A stretch of DNA of 64,000 nt from Gemella sp. zg-570 (GCF_018866345.1 NZ_CP076443.1:1263501-1327500), one strand, 5' to 3'. Counted from the stretch's first letter, positions 36,650 to 46,160 are shown. Made by a program: numbers and translations. Notes: generated from the letters alone by a model not told the origin.

Positions 36650-36877
36650 TCAGGCCTTAAGTAGTAGGGCTTAGCCAGGTGTAGAGGAGTCATGGCAGGC
36701 TAATAATTAGATTACAATATCTGATACGATAAGACACTTAAAAGAGCTATAATAGAGAAAAGAAAAAGGGGCTAGAAAACTATGCCTATAAAGAAAATCA
36801 CTCAAAGGGCCAACGAGAATCTATTGAAAAAAACTTTTTAACTAGACTCATAAAATTATCTCTAAAAGCAGTAAAGA

Positions 36878-37122
36878 AAGTAGGACTAATCCAGAAAGTT
36901 GTTATTAGTATGGCTTCATAAAGAAAAGAATTTATAGACTTAGCCCAGACTTACGTGCATGATAAACACAATTTTATTGTAAGCTTATTTATTAGACCCA
37001 GCAGAAATTTAGACGATAGTCTGCCTTATGTGTCCTTATTAGACTATATTGTGGACAAATTTAATTTTGATGTTAATTGTTTAGCCTTAGATAGGGGCGA
37101 TTATTATAAAAAGAAATTTTAA
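36878..37122 (+). pseudogene. IS1182-type transposase remnant
   Basis: Two frames joined by a frameshift read SRTNPESCY-stop-YGFIKKR and then EFIDLAQTYVHDKHNFIVS, followed by a segment with DSLPYVSLLDYIVDKF and ALDRGDYY. This follows the core of IS1182-family transposases, which have a KSTTDPESGY block, a CDKHNF segment and a first-Asp HDS region. In-frame stops, a frameshift and missing ends show it is dead. The sequence at 36650-36877 probably holds more of the same element, but I cannot align it. Confidence 0.7.
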
Positions 37123-37195
37123 AATTTTAAGAATATATTTTTTAGTGATTTTTCTAGTAAATATTACAGAAAAAATCTTTTTAACTAATAAATTT

Positions 37196-38296
37196 TTAAA
37201 CATTAAATCTAAATAACATTATATCTCCGTCTTTTACTTCGTATTCTTTGCCTTCAAGGCGAACTTTGCCAGCTTCTTTTGCTTTTAGCATAGAGCCGTA
37301 TTCTAGTAAATCATCATAGCTTATAGTTTCAGCACGGATAAAGCCTCTCTCAAAGTCTGAGTGAATAATTCCTGCACATTCTGGAGCAAGCATTCCTTTT
37401 CTAAAAGTCCAAGCTCGAACTTCTTGTACTCCAGCTGTAAAATAAGTTGCTAGCCCTAATAAAGAATAACTGGCTTTTATTAGTTTATCAAGCCCACTTT
37501 CTTCAATGCCTAATTCTTCTAAAAACATTGCCTTTTCTTCATCTTCTAAAGATGCAATTTCTTCTTCTATTTTTGCACAAATAACGATAACTTGGCTAGC
37601 CTCACCAGCGGCAAATTCTTTTACAGATTTTACAAATTTATTGTTATCAATATCTAGTAGATCATCTTCACCCACATTAGCAACATAAAGCATAGGTTTT
37701 AATGTTAGTAAATGTAAATTTTTTGCTATTTTTTCTTCTTCCTTATCAAATTCTAATAATCTAGCTGGTTTTTCTTCTTTTAAAATATCTCTTACCTTGC
37801 TTAATACTTCAAATTCTAGCAGAGCATCTTTGTCTTTTTGTTTAGCCATTTTTTCTACACGGCCGATACGTTTTTCAACACTCTCAAGATCAGCTAAAAT
37901 TAATTCTAAATTAATTACTTCTATATCGTATATGGGGTCTACGCCACCTGCAACGTGACTTATATTTTCATCTTCAAAACAACGAACAACTTGACAAATT
38001 GCATCAACTTCTCTTATGTGGCTAAGAAACTTATTTCCTAGTCCCTCTCCCTTTGATGCCCCCTTAACTATTCCTGCAATATCAGTAAATTCAAATGAAG
38101 TTGGTACAGTTTTTTTTGGTGTAACAAGTTCTGTTAATTTTGTTAATCTGTGGTCGGGTACTTCTACAATTCCTACATTGGGGTCGATTGTTGCAAAAGG
38201 ATAGTTGGCGGCCAATGCTCCTGCCTTTGTAATTGCGTTAAATAGTGTCGATTTTCCTACGTTTGGTAAACCTACAATTCCTGCTGTTAATGCCAT
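37196..38296 (-). CDS. ychF: Redox-regulated ATPase YchF (Obg family)
   Basis: The 366-residue protein has the G1 motif GLPNVGKST (9-17) and DIAGIVKGASKGEGLGNKFL. A non-canonical G4 region (YVANVGEDD instead of NKxD) underlies the ATP preference of YchF. A coiled coil (about 125-160) and a C-terminal TGS domain (about 280-365) containing FRKGMLAPECAGIIHSDFE complete it. It associates with ribosomes and translation factors in the cytoplasm. Length equals the family norm. Confidence 0.95.
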   Translation of the reverse strand: MALTAGIVGLPNVGKSTLFNAITKAGALAANYPFATIDPNVGIVEVPDHRLTKLTELVTPKKTVPTSFEFTDIAGIVKGASKGEGLGNKFLSHIREVDAICQVVRCFEDENISHVAGGVDPIYDIEVINLELILADLESVEKRIGRVEKMAKQKDKDALLEFEVLSKVRDILKEEKPARLLEFDKEEEKIAKNLHLLTLKPMLYVANVGEDDLLDIDNNKFVKSVKEFAAGEASQVIVICAKIEEEIASLEDEEKAMFLEELGIEESGLDKLIKASYSLLGLATYFTAGVQEVRAWTFRKGMLAPECAGIIHSDFERGFIRAETISYDDLLEYGSMLKAKEAGKVRLEGKEYEVKDGDIMLFRFNV

Positions 38297-38508
38297 TAAT
38301 TTGTTTCTCCTAAAATTTTATTTTTAATTTTTTTATTATAAATTATGTCTAGTTCAAAGTCAAATAAATCTAGTGTTTATAATATTTAGTGTAGATTTAA
38401 AAATTTAAGTTTGCTAGGTTACTTTTTTGTTACAAAAATTATGAAAGATTGAAAAAAAGAGTAATAAATGTTATCATAATAAGGAAATTTAATTATAAGG
38501 AATATTTA

Positions 38509-39480
38509 ATGGAAACTAATAAAAAAAATAAATATTCCAATATTCTAAAAGCGTGTATTCAAATACTTGTAGGTTCAATTATTTTTTATATGATATATTC
38601 CTACTTCAAAAAAGAAATTATTTCCCTAGATTTAGAAAAAGTAAAAAGTCTAATATTGGATTTGGGAGAGGTAAAATTTTTAATAATTATTCTTCTAGGA
38701 ACATTTGGAATGGCAATACTATCCCTGTATGATTTTTTTGTATTACGTGCAATAGCAATGCACAAAAATTTATCTACTCTAAGAATCTTTAAAATTAGTT
38801 TTATGACTAATTCCCTAAATATGATTTTAGGTTTTGGCGGTTTTATTGGAGCGGGTTTGCGTTATTATATGTATAAGCCCTATTCAAAGGATAATAAAAA
38901 ATTAGTAGTAGCTATCGGAATGATAATTATATCTATGTTGTCAGGTATAAGTTTATTATCCATCTTAGTAATTTTAGGTTTTTTACCAGGTGAAGATTTG
39001 TATTCAAAAAATATTAGTCTCTATTATTTTTTAATAAGCATGTCATTATTCTTACCTATCTATCTATTTATAAATTTAAGAAAACCTAAAATAAAAACAG
39101 ATAAATTTTTATCTATTAAACTTGCTATTATTTCTTTTTTTGAATGGATATATGCAGCTTTCTTAGTTTTACTAATTCTCTACACATTCGAGGAGGATTT
39201 TGTACTTGACAAGGAACTTAGAATTATTGGAATAATAGTTATTGCATCAATAGCAGGTCTTATAACCATGATACCAGGTGGGGTTGGAACTTTTGATATT
39301 TTAGTTTTAGTAGGTTTAGCACGCTTAGGTTTCAGTTACGAAATAGTAGCCGCATCGATACTTATTTACAGACTGTCTTATTATGTTATACCATTTCTGC
39401 TAGGATTTTTACTTTTATTAACAGAAATTTTTACAGCATTTAAGAAAAAATTCTTTAACACTAAGGAGGGAATTTTATGA
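38509..39480 (+). CDS. MprF-type flippase domain protein (UPF0104 family), no synthase domain
   Basis: I choose the ATG at 38509 because AAGGAA lies just before it. An upstream TTG start has no ribosome-binding site. The 323-residue protein has about eight membrane helices and the C-terminal block MIPGGVGTFDILVLVGLARL, typical of the lysyl-phosphatidylglycerol synthase transmembrane region. Full MprF is about 840 residues with a C-terminal aminoacyltransferase. Here only the membrane half is encoded. It may move an aminoacylated or other lipid across the membrane. It overlaps plsY by four bases, which ties it to phospholipid metabolism. Confidence 0.8.
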   Translation: METNKKNKYSNILKACIQILVGSIIFYMIYSYFKKEIISLDLEKVKSLILDLGEVKFLIIILLGTFGMAILSLYDFFVLRAIAMHKNLSTLRIFKISFMTNSLNMILGFGGFIGAGLRYYMYKPYSKDNKKLVVAIGMIIISMLSGISLLSILVILGFLPGEDLYSKNISLYYFLISMSLFLPIYLFINLRKPKIKTDKFLSIKLAIISFFEWIYAAFLVLLILYTFEEDFVLDKELRIIGIIVIASIAGLITMIPGGVGTFDILVLVGLARLGFSYEIVAASILIYRLSYYVIPFLLGFLLLLTEIFTAFKKKFFNTKEGIL

Positions 39481-40079
39481 TAATTAATATAATATATTTT
39501 ATCTTTGCCTATTTACTGGGAAATGTTCTGGGTGGAAAAATAATTTCTATTTTATATAAAGAAGACTTTTCACAATATGGTTCTGGTAATATAGGAGCAA
39601 GAAATGCAGGTCGCATACTTGGCCCAAAAGCATTTTTATTTGTAGCAACAGTAGATATATTTAAAGGTTTTTTAATAGTTATTATGTTAAAACTTTTCAA
39701 TGCAGAAGCAAAAATTATAGCAATCTGTATCTTGCTTGTAGTCTTGGGCCATATTAAGCCAATAGCTTTTGGCTTTAAAGGTGGAAAGGGGGTTGCAACA
39801 TTTGTTGGAACACTCTTAGCCCTGTCGCCAAATTTAGTATTCGTATTAATTCTAGGATTCCTGCTAATATCATTTATAACAAGAAGTACAACAATAGGTT
39901 TTTATAGTACCCTGCCAAGTTTAATATATATCCACTACTTAGATTTTAGGTCACTAACGGCAAGTGCAGTACTAGCCCTAGTACTTGCTCTGCTTTTCTT
40001 TGTAGCAAGAGAAGATATTAAAAAAGCATTCAAAAAATACTTTGCACCAGTTAGAAAACGACCAGTAAAAAGAACATAA
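39477..40079 (+). CDS. plsY: Acyl-phosphate:glycerol-3-phosphate acyltransferase PlsY
   Basis: The 200-residue membrane enzyme has about five helices. Its motifs are GSGNIGARNAGR (motif 1, near residue 36), GHIKPIAFGFKGGKGVATF (motif 2, near residue 91) and a later cytoplasmic motif 3. It transfers the acyl group from acyl-phosphate to glycerol-3-phosphate, the first step of phospholipid synthesis. The usual motif 1 has Thr (GSGNxGATN). Here Arg replaces it (GARN), which also occurs in some Bacilli. Translation is probably coupled to the preceding gene. Confidence 0.93.
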   Translation: MIINIIYFIFAYLLGNVLGGKIISILYKEDFSQYGSGNIGARNAGRILGPKAFLFVATVDIFKGFLIVIMLKLFNAEAKIIAICILLVVLGHIKPIAFGFKGGKGVATFVGTLLALSPNLVFVLILGFLLISFITRSTTIGFYSTLPSLIYIHYLDFRSLTASAVLALVLALLFFVAREDIKKAFKKYFAPVRKRPVKRT

Positions 40080-40110
40080 AAACTCTCCAAAATTTTGGAG
40101 AGTTTTTTTA
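40078..40110 (+). terminator. Terminator of plsY
   Basis: AACTCTCCAAAA and TTTTGGAGAGTT form a perfect stem followed by Ts. Confidence 0.92.
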
Positions 40111-40401
40111 ATTTCAGCAACTTAGGAAAAATATAAAATAATTAAATTTAAAAATTTTTAATATTTTAGAAATAATTTTTTAAATTTTATTTCTTGAAGA
40201 TTATAAAAATATAAATTTTATGAAGATAGACTTAATTAATAAAAAATAAAATTTTTCACCCTATTACAAGAAATCTAAATTATTATTTTAACTGCTTAAT
40301 AATTTTAATATTATAAATATCAAACTTTAGTTTTATTTTAAATTATAAATCTTAAATAAAATATTAAAATTTACCCTTAAAGTAGATATTAAATTTTAAT
40401 A
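40111..40401. other. A+T-rich spacer without a recognised gene
   Basis: Extremely A+T-rich. No start codon with a ribosome-binding site and no hairpin of note was seen between the plsY terminator and the broken frame at 40402. Confidence 0.5.
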
Positions 40402-40656
40402 TTAAAACATTTCACCGTCAATTATTTCTGCATCTCCATTAAAAAGATATGCAGGAATTTTTATCGCCTCTGGATTGTCAGAATTTTCTATTTTTTACCT
40501 GTAAACTTTCTTTACAGTCTGATAAGTATTGTCTGCCATAAAAGCATAATATATATATATAACATATTCATTAATATCTTTTGTCTTATCTTCAAAAAAT
40601 TTTTCTATTGCCCCAACCTTGCTACTATATAATAATTCTAATTCCTATTTATTCAT
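40402..40656 (-). pseudogene. Small gene broken by two in-frame stops
   Basis: AAGGAG precedes an ATG at 40654-40656. The 85-codon frame is interrupted by TAG at codon 4 and TAA about two thirds along, and is otherwise open to its TAA at 40402. The segments read ELELLYSSKVGAIEKFFED, YVIYIYYAFMADNTYQTVKK and KIPAYLFNGDAEIIDGEMF, which look like ordinary protein sequence. I do not recognise the family. A recently decayed gene is the simplest reading. Confidence 0.5.
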
Positions 40657-40933
40657 TTTAATACTCCTTTTTTATTGTTTCATTACTATATAATAAATAA
40701 AATAAATTTTAAAATTATATTTCAAAAATATCTATTTATAATTTTTATTTTTATAGCAAATATGCATTTTCTCTTTAAAGATAAATACAGAAATTTTTAT
40801 TAATATTTTATTTTTTAATAGATATGGACTCAGAAATAATTTTAATATTAATATTTTTATAATTTAAGTAGTATAAAAATTTTTAAATTTTAAAAATGAT
40901 GTAATTCTTATATAATTTTTTTAATCTAACTAA

Positions 40934-40957
40934 AAGATTAGACTTTTGTCTAATCTT
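40934..40957 (-). terminator. Hairpin at the end of the alarmone synthetase gene
   Basis: AAGATTAGAC and GTCTAATCTT form a stem with a TTTT loop, overlapping the stop codon. The T tract after it on the minus strand is short. Confidence 0.6.
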
Positions 40958-41690
40958 ATATTATTGATATGTCTAATTTTTTTAGTTTTTCTATAAATTT
41001 TTCTTCTTGACTTTTTTCTATTTTTAAATTATTAATTGATTCTCTTATGCTTTGCATTTTCATATCTGTTTGTGCAATGCTTTCTGCACATTGTCTTAAT
41101 TCTTCAATTATACTGTCCGCTTCATCGAGTTCTGTTTTTTTATAACGCATTTGATGTTCGAGTGTTGCCCAAAAATCCATTGCTATGGTTCTGATTTGTA
41201 CTTCTACCTTGACTTCTTTTGTAGTGTCTGCAAAGAAAACTGGTATTTTTACGATTAAGTGCAAACTTCTGTAACCATTTGGTTTGGGATTTGAAATATA
41301 GTCTTTTCGAGTTAAGAGTTCAACATCATTCTGACGAATTAATGAGTCTGCTATTTTATAAATATCGTCTATGTAGTTACAAATTACCCTAACCCCTGCT
41401 ATGTCTTCAATATATTTTTCTATACTCTCTACATCAGTAGCAATTCCCCTACGGCGTATTTTTTCCATAAGGCTTGAATTGCTTTTTAACCTAGAGTGAA
41501 TAGAGCTTATTGGATTACGTTGATGTTTTATTTTAAATTCTGAATTTAGAATATCAAACTTTGTGCGAATTTCTTTAATGGCACAATCGTAAGCCAACAT
41601 CATATCTTTATAATCAAGTACTGTATCCACTACCGACATGAAATAATTAGTAACTTGATTCTCTAATGCTTTTTGTAAATAATTTTCCAT
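40956..41690 (-). CDS. Small alarmone synthetase (RelA/SpoT-domain, RelQ/RelP type)
   Basis: The 244-residue protein has a single RelA/SpoT synthetase domain. RRGIATDVESIEKYIEDIAG contains the conserved basic and acidic positions. NPKPNGYRSLHLIVK is the nucleotide-binding G-loop-like region, and VQIRTIAMDFWATLEHQM is the catalytic QIRT block. There is no HD hydrolase domain and no regulatory C-terminal domains, so it is a stand-alone (p)ppGpp synthetase that transfers pyrophosphate from ATP to GTP or GDP. It starts 22 bases after the end of the secreted-protein gene upstream on the same strand and may be co-transcribed with it. Confidence 0.88.
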   Translation of the reverse strand: MENYLQKALENQVTNYFMSVVDTVLDYKDMMLAYDCAIKEIRTKFDILNSEFKIKHQRNPISSIHSRLKSNSSLMEKIRRRGIATDVESIEKYIEDIAGVRVICNYIDDIYKIADSLIRQNDVELLTRKDYISNPKPNGYRSLHLIVKIPVFFADTTKEVKVEVQIRTIAMDFWATLEHQMRYKKTELDEADSIIEELRQCAESIAQTDMKMQSIRESINNLKIEKSQEEKFIEKLKKLDISII

Positions 41691-41711
41691 TGTTATCTCC
41701 TAATAGAGTTT

Positions 41712-43880
41712 TTATTTTAAAAAGTTTAGTGGTCCTAAGGCCCTATATATTGGATTGCTATAATCTCTTTCAAAACTTGAATTTAAAATATTTTCTGTAT
41801 ATATATGATTGCTTAAAATATCCTTATCTTCTATACCTCCGATTAGTACAAAATGTGCTATAAATGTTAAATTTTTATCTGGAACGATAGTTTCAAATTC
41901 TTGTAAAGAAATTTTTTCTCCAAGTTTTACAAGTCTACTACTCCCATCCTTGCTTTTAACTGTAAGAGGTAGGGTTGATGTGAAATGTGAAAATTTAAAA
42001 TGTGAATTTGCTAGTAGTAGTAACCTATTATCAGCCAGCATATTTTTTATACTCAATCCTTGTTTACAGTCAATCACATTTCCATCTTGATTAGCAACAA
42101 ATATTTCTCCTTGCCCATTTGTTTCAAGAGAAATTTTATAAGTTTCTAAATATTGAGCATTAAAAATAAGATTTTGTCCCTTGCTTGTTAAAACGTGGGC
42201 TAGATCAATATTTTTTAAAATGTAATCCTTGTTTCTGACTAAAATTTTTCCATCTACTTCAATCTTATAATCAAGGTTTGCAGTCCAGCCTAAAAATTCT
42301 TTACTACTTCCTTGACTGCTGGGTAAGTTTATAGTGTCAATTCTTCTGCCTGCTAAAACTTCTTGGCCGTCAGATAAAAATTTGTCGATACCTTCTCCAA
42401 CAAACTTGACATTGACCCAGTCTTCTTCATTTTTTTTGAAATATATTTCTAGTGTTATATCTTCTTTAATCAAAGTTTCTGGATTTAATTTTTTTCTATT
42501 GACACGATATTCTAAAACATAGCCCTCCGATGCTTTTATGTTTGGCCTAAGTTTTTCTAAAAGTTCTCCTATTGGTTTGGTGGCACTCCATTCTATATCC
42601 TTATTTTCAATGCTAGCATCGACACTGCCGAAACGTTTATTATAATCATCTTGGCGAACCATTATCTTATATGTTTTTTCTTTGTAGTTGGGTTTTATAG
42701 TAATACTGTTATCAACTACTACATCGTCAAGCTTAGTTGCTATTTTTTCTTCCTTGGTTTCAGCGTCTATCACTGTATAATTTTCTATATTATAATTTTC
42801 TTTTTGGAAATCAGACAGGTCTAACTTGCTAAGTTTATCTCCTGTGGCAAGAGTAAATTCTTTTTCTAAGTCATCATTTTGAACTTTTATTTTAGTATTA
42901 TAAATGGCTTTTACTAAAATGTCATCATTAACTACTCCCTCATAATTTCTAAAATCTAGACTGCCGATACGGTAAGACAAAAAGGAATAATTTTCATTAT
43001 CTGTTTTAACTTCTATAAGCTCCCTACTATTATTTATTTTGAAATCTGAAAATCTTGAACCTTTTTTTATATAAAGATTCCTATTATTTTCTTTTAAAAT
43101 ACTCGGATATGTAATTTTTACTTTTGCCCACTGATTTTCTACTCGGCTAAGGTCTATTACTATATCTTTAGCAAAAAGTGGAATTTGTAGTTTGTCATTA
43201 TCAAGAATATTTTTTATTCCGTCTATTTTAATTTGACTTGCTTCATAAGAAAAATATCTGTCAACAGAATATTTTTTCAAGTCTGAAAATTTTAAATTAA
43301 CTTTATTATCTTCAACCTCATAGTCGGAGAAAATAATGTTATTACTATAGACTAGCTTGTCCCCCTCTTTAATAGTCAGATTATATTCTCTTGGTGTGTA
43401 GTAGTACTTGCTGTCTTGAGAATATAATTTTTCAACAACCTTATTGTTTTTAATTTTAAAACTTTCTGTCCTAAACATTAGACTCATATTATTTTTTATC
43501 AGACCTAAAATCTTAGAATCGGTAATTGACAAATTTCCTGAATTATTAACTTGATACCTAAAAATTTCTTTTTTTTTGCTTTCTTCATCAAGACTATAAA
43601 CTACCAAAAATTTATAGCTATCCTTGTCATAAGTAGGTAATTGTAAATTTAACTCTAGTTTGCTAAGTCCGTCATCAAAATTACTAATTAATTCAGGAGA
43701 CTTAGCCTGATTATCTTCTTTTTGAAACAGGGGAAAAGTAACAATATCTTTAAGTTGATTTGGTAATATATCCCTAGCTTCTAAAAAATTTACCTCTTGT
43801 GCTTTTGCATTCTTATTTGAAAAATCACTAGCACATAAAAGAACTGACAAAGCAAAAACTGAAATAAAAATTTTCTTCAT
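41712..43880 (-). CDS. Large secreted protein of unknown function with beta-repeat modules
   Basis: The 722-residue protein has a signal peptide (MKKIFISVFALSVLLCASDF, cleavage near residue 28). The rest is hydrophilic with Tyr/Lys/Asp-rich beta-type sequence. From about residue 400 onward there are modules reminiscent of InlB-B/Listeria-Bacteroides repeats, such as VNVKFVGEGIDKF and FLGWTANLDYKIEVDG. There is no LPXTG-like motif and no C-terminal membrane helix (it ends RALGPLNFLK), so it is probably released or loosely wall-bound. A strong promoter precedes it. The only link to the alarmone synthetase gene downstream is possible co-transcription. I do not recognise a precise family. Confidence 0.65.
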   Translation of the reverse strand: MKKIFISVFALSVLLCASDFSNKNAKAQEVNFLEARDILPNQLKDIVTFPLFQKEDNQAKSPELISNFDDGLSKLELNLQLPTYDKDSYKFLVVYSLDEESKKKEIFRYQVNNSGNLSITDSKILGLIKNNMSLMFRTESFKIKNNKVVEKLYSQDSKYYYTPREYNLTIKEGDKLVYSNNIIFSDYEVEDNKVNLKFSDLKKYSVDRYFSYEASQIKIDGIKNILDNDKLQIPLFAKDIVIDLSRVENQWAKVKITYPSILKENNRNLYIKKGSRFSDFKINNSRELIEVKTDNENYSFLSYRIGSLDFRNYEGVVNDDILVKAIYNTKIKVQNDDLEKEFTLATGDKLSKLDLSDFQKENYNIENYTVIDAETKEEKIATKLDDVVVDNSITIKPNYKEKTYKIMVRQDDYNKRFGSVDASIENKDIEWSATKPIGELLEKLRPNIKASEGYVLEYRVNRKKLNPETLIKEDITLEIYFKKNEEDWVNVKFVGEGIDKFLSDGQEVLAGRRIDTINLPSSQGSSKEFLGWTANLDYKIEVDGKILVRNKDYILKNIDLAHVLTSKGQNLIFNAQYLETYKISLETNGQGEIFVANQDGNVIDCKQGLSIKNMLADNRLLLLANSHFKFSHFTSTLPLTVKSKDGSSRLVKLGEKISLQEFETIVPDKNLTFIAHFVLIGGIEDKDILSNHIYTENILNSSFERDYSNPIYRALGPLNFLK

Positions 43881-43918
43881 GGCTAAAACTCCTTTCTTTA
43901 ATAATTTTAATTTACAAC

Positions 43919-43947
43919 ATTATACTATTTACTAGATTTTAGGTCAA
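43919..43947 (-). promoter_or_regulatory. Promoter of the 722-residue secreted protein gene
   Basis: On the minus strand TTGACC (43942-43947) and TATAAT (43919-43924) are 17 bases apart, about 40 bases upstream of the start codon. Confidence 0.75.
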
Positions 43948-44092
43948 TTTATCTCAAGATAATTATATAATAAGCCTAGCTATTTAATAGTAGAATTTAA
44001 TACTATTATATTATTTTTAACCATAATTTAACCTAAAATTGTTTTACTAAATATTTTTTATTTTGTATAATTGGGCTAGAGGAAGTGGTTTT

Positions 44093-45553
44093 ATGTATTT
44101 TGATGAATATAGTGAGTTTATTCACGCTTTTTATAGTGCTTATTACAGTAGTTATGACGAAAAAATTAAAAATAAAATTTTAGATGATGTTTATAGTGAG
44201 TACCTAGAATCTGATTTTTTTGATAGCCAAATTGACAACTTATTTTTAGAATTAAAAAATCAAAATTTCGAGGCTCAAATAGATTATGATTTTTTAGAAA
44301 AATATAATGGTAGAATATTTTCTATTCAGGAATTATTGGCTAAAAAAGTTAAAATTCATTATTTAGTTGCTAGCCAGTATGTGCAAAAAATACTTACCCT
44401 AAAAAATAATAAGTGCTTGCAATGTGGTAATAAAAAAGATTTTTTCAGTTATCAAAATAGTTTCAGCCAAGTTACCTACTGTAAAAAATGTTTGCACTTG
44501 GGTATTAGTGATAATATAAATTTTAAATTTATTATTAACTATCCTAATAAAATTGATTATAGCGGTCTAAACTTTCCAAATATATCTCTAAGTTCTGAAC
44601 AAGACAAGGTTTCTAAAAAATTATTAGAAAATATTAAAGTAGGAAAAAACTCTCTTGTTTGGGCAGTGTGTGGGGCTGGAAAAACAGAAATTATCTACGA
44701 AACTTTATTTTATAGTTTGAAGCTCGGTAAAAAAGTTTGCATAGCCATACCTCGCAAGGATATTGTAAAAGAACTTGCTCTGAGAATAAAAAAGGATTTT
44801 GCTTTAGATATAAATATTTTGCATGGCGATGAAAAAATTTTACTCTCTTCTTCTATTTATATAATGACTACTCATCAACTTACTAAATACTACAAATTTT
44901 TCGATTTAGTAATTGTTGATGAAGTTGATGCTTTCCCCTATAATAGCGACAGCATCTTAGAATATGGTCTTGAAAAATCCTTAATAGATAAGGCAAATAT
45001 AATATTTTTATCAGCAACCCCATCTAAAAAAATTAAAAATTTTGTAGATGATATTTTTAAAATTCCTATTCGCTATCACAAACACCTCCTGCCCCTGCCC
45101 AAAATTTCTTGTGAAAAAGATAGGCTAGAAAATTTTATAGCTGAGATAAAATCTACTAACAGACGGGCTTTAATATTTGTAGCGGATATAAAAACAGGTA
45201 AAGAACTTGCTAAAAAATTAAATTTACCCTTTGTGAGTAGCAAGGAAGAAAAACGTAATGAAATTCTTGAAAATTTTTATAATAAAAAATTTAATATCCT
45301 AATAACTACCACCATACTAGAACGTGGAGTAACCTTTGACTATCTTGATGTTTTAGTCTTTGACGCTAGCCACCAACACTTTACCAAAGAAGCCCTTATT
45401 CAAATAGCTGGGCGTGTCGGCAGAAAAGATTATGACACAAGCGGGCAGATAATATTTTTTGCTGATAAAAAAACGAAGAATATGACTTTGGCAATAAAAG
45501 AAATAAGATATATGAACGCCTTAGCCAAATATAGAAAATTAAATATAAGGTAG
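44093..45553 (+). CDS. comFA: DNA uptake helicase ComFA
   Basis: The start at 44093 follows AGAGGAAGTGG, and a TATAAT at 44066-44071 lies inside the longer alternative frame. The 486-residue protein has a four-cysteine zinc finger (CLQCG then CKKC, about 107-130). Walker A is VCGAGKTE with Lys197, the DExD box is VDEVDAFPY, and SATPS and the motif VI block GRVGRKD follow. ComFA is a membrane-associated ATPase that helps pull transforming DNA into the cell. It is followed at seven bases by comFC, the usual order. No competence sigma-factor box was recognised upstream. Confidence 0.93.
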   Translation: MYFDEYSEFIHAFYSAYYSSYDEKIKNKILDDVYSEYLESDFFDSQIDNLFLELKNQNFEAQIDYDFLEKYNGRIFSIQELLAKKVKIHYLVASQYVQKILTLKNNKCLQCGNKKDFFSYQNSFSQVTYCKKCLHLGISDNINFKFIINYPNKIDYSGLNFPNISLSSEQDKVSKKLLENIKVGKNSLVWAVCGAGKTEIIYETLFYSLKLGKKVCIAIPRKDIVKELALRIKKDFALDINILHGDEKILLSSSIYIMTTHQLTKYYKFFDLVIVDEVDAFPYNSDSILEYGLEKSLIDKANIIFLSATPSKKIKNFVDDIFKIPIRYHKHLLPLPKISCEKDRLENFIAEIKSTNRRALIFVADIKTGKELAKKLNLPFVSSKEEKRNEILENFYNKKFNILITTTILERGVTFDYLDVLVFDASHQHFTKEALIQIAGRVGRKDYDTSGQIIFFADKKTKNMTLAIKEIRYMNALAKYRKLNIR

Positions 45554-45560
45554 AAAATTT

Positions 45561-46160
45561 ATGAAATGTGATTTTTGTGAAAAAAATATAAAAAATAAAA
45601 TAGGCTTTGCTAATATTTTTAAAAGTTCAGAAAGTATTTGCCAAGAATGTAAAAAAATTTTAGCTGTAAAAATTAATAAAATAAATTATACTCACTACTA
45701 CCTTGCAAATTATGAGGATATAAAAGAAATAATTTTTGCTATAAAATATTTTGGGCATACCGAACAAGCAAAAAAATTTAGCTTGTCTTTAAGAAATTTT
45801 ATAAAAAATAATAATTTTGATTTAATCACTCTAGCTCCGACCAATAAAACTAGAGAAGCCATAAGGGGTTTTAATCATGTAGCCCTTATATGTCAAATCT
45901 GTAAAATTAATTATACAGAAATTTTTAGTGAAAATTATCGTCCAAAGCAGGCTAAAATACACAGCAAAAGAAATTTTCACAAAGTAAGTATCCTAGATAA
46001 TAAAAAAGATTTTTTAAAAAATGTAAAATCAATTTTAATTATTGATGATATTTTTACGAGTGGCAAAACTTTATTATCCCTAGCTAGGGAACTTGAAAAT
46101 TTTAATTCTCATATAAGTATTTCATTTCTAACCCTAGCCAAAAGTAATAAAAATTTCTAA
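45561..46160 (+). CDS. comFC: Competence-associated phosphoribosyltransferase-like protein ComFC
   Basis: The 199-residue protein has an N-terminal zinc-finger segment (CDFCEKNI then CQEC) and a C-terminal type I phosphoribosyltransferase domain with the PRPP loop IIDDIFTSGKTL. It works with ComFA in transformation, and in some species it binds single-stranded DNA. It is co-transcribed with comFA. Confidence 0.9.
   Translation: MKCDFCEKNIKNKIGFANIFKSSESICQECKKILAVKINKINYTHYYLANYEDIKEIIFAIKYFGHTEQAKKFSLSLRNFIKNNNFDLITLAPTNKTREAIRGFNHVALICQICKINYTEIFSENYRPKQAKIHSKRNFHKVSILDNKKDFLKNVKSILIIDDIFTSGKTLLSLARELENFNSHISISFLTLAKSNKNF

Noticed and set aside
36650-36877. Intact small gene upstream of the transposase remnant
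   Set aside because: The open stretch has no convincing start and ribosome-binding site and probably belongs to the same degraded insertion element.
40112-40955. CRISPR-like or satellite repeats in the A+T-rich gaps
   Set aside because: The apparent repetition is low-complexity A/T sequence without regular spacers or a repeated unit.
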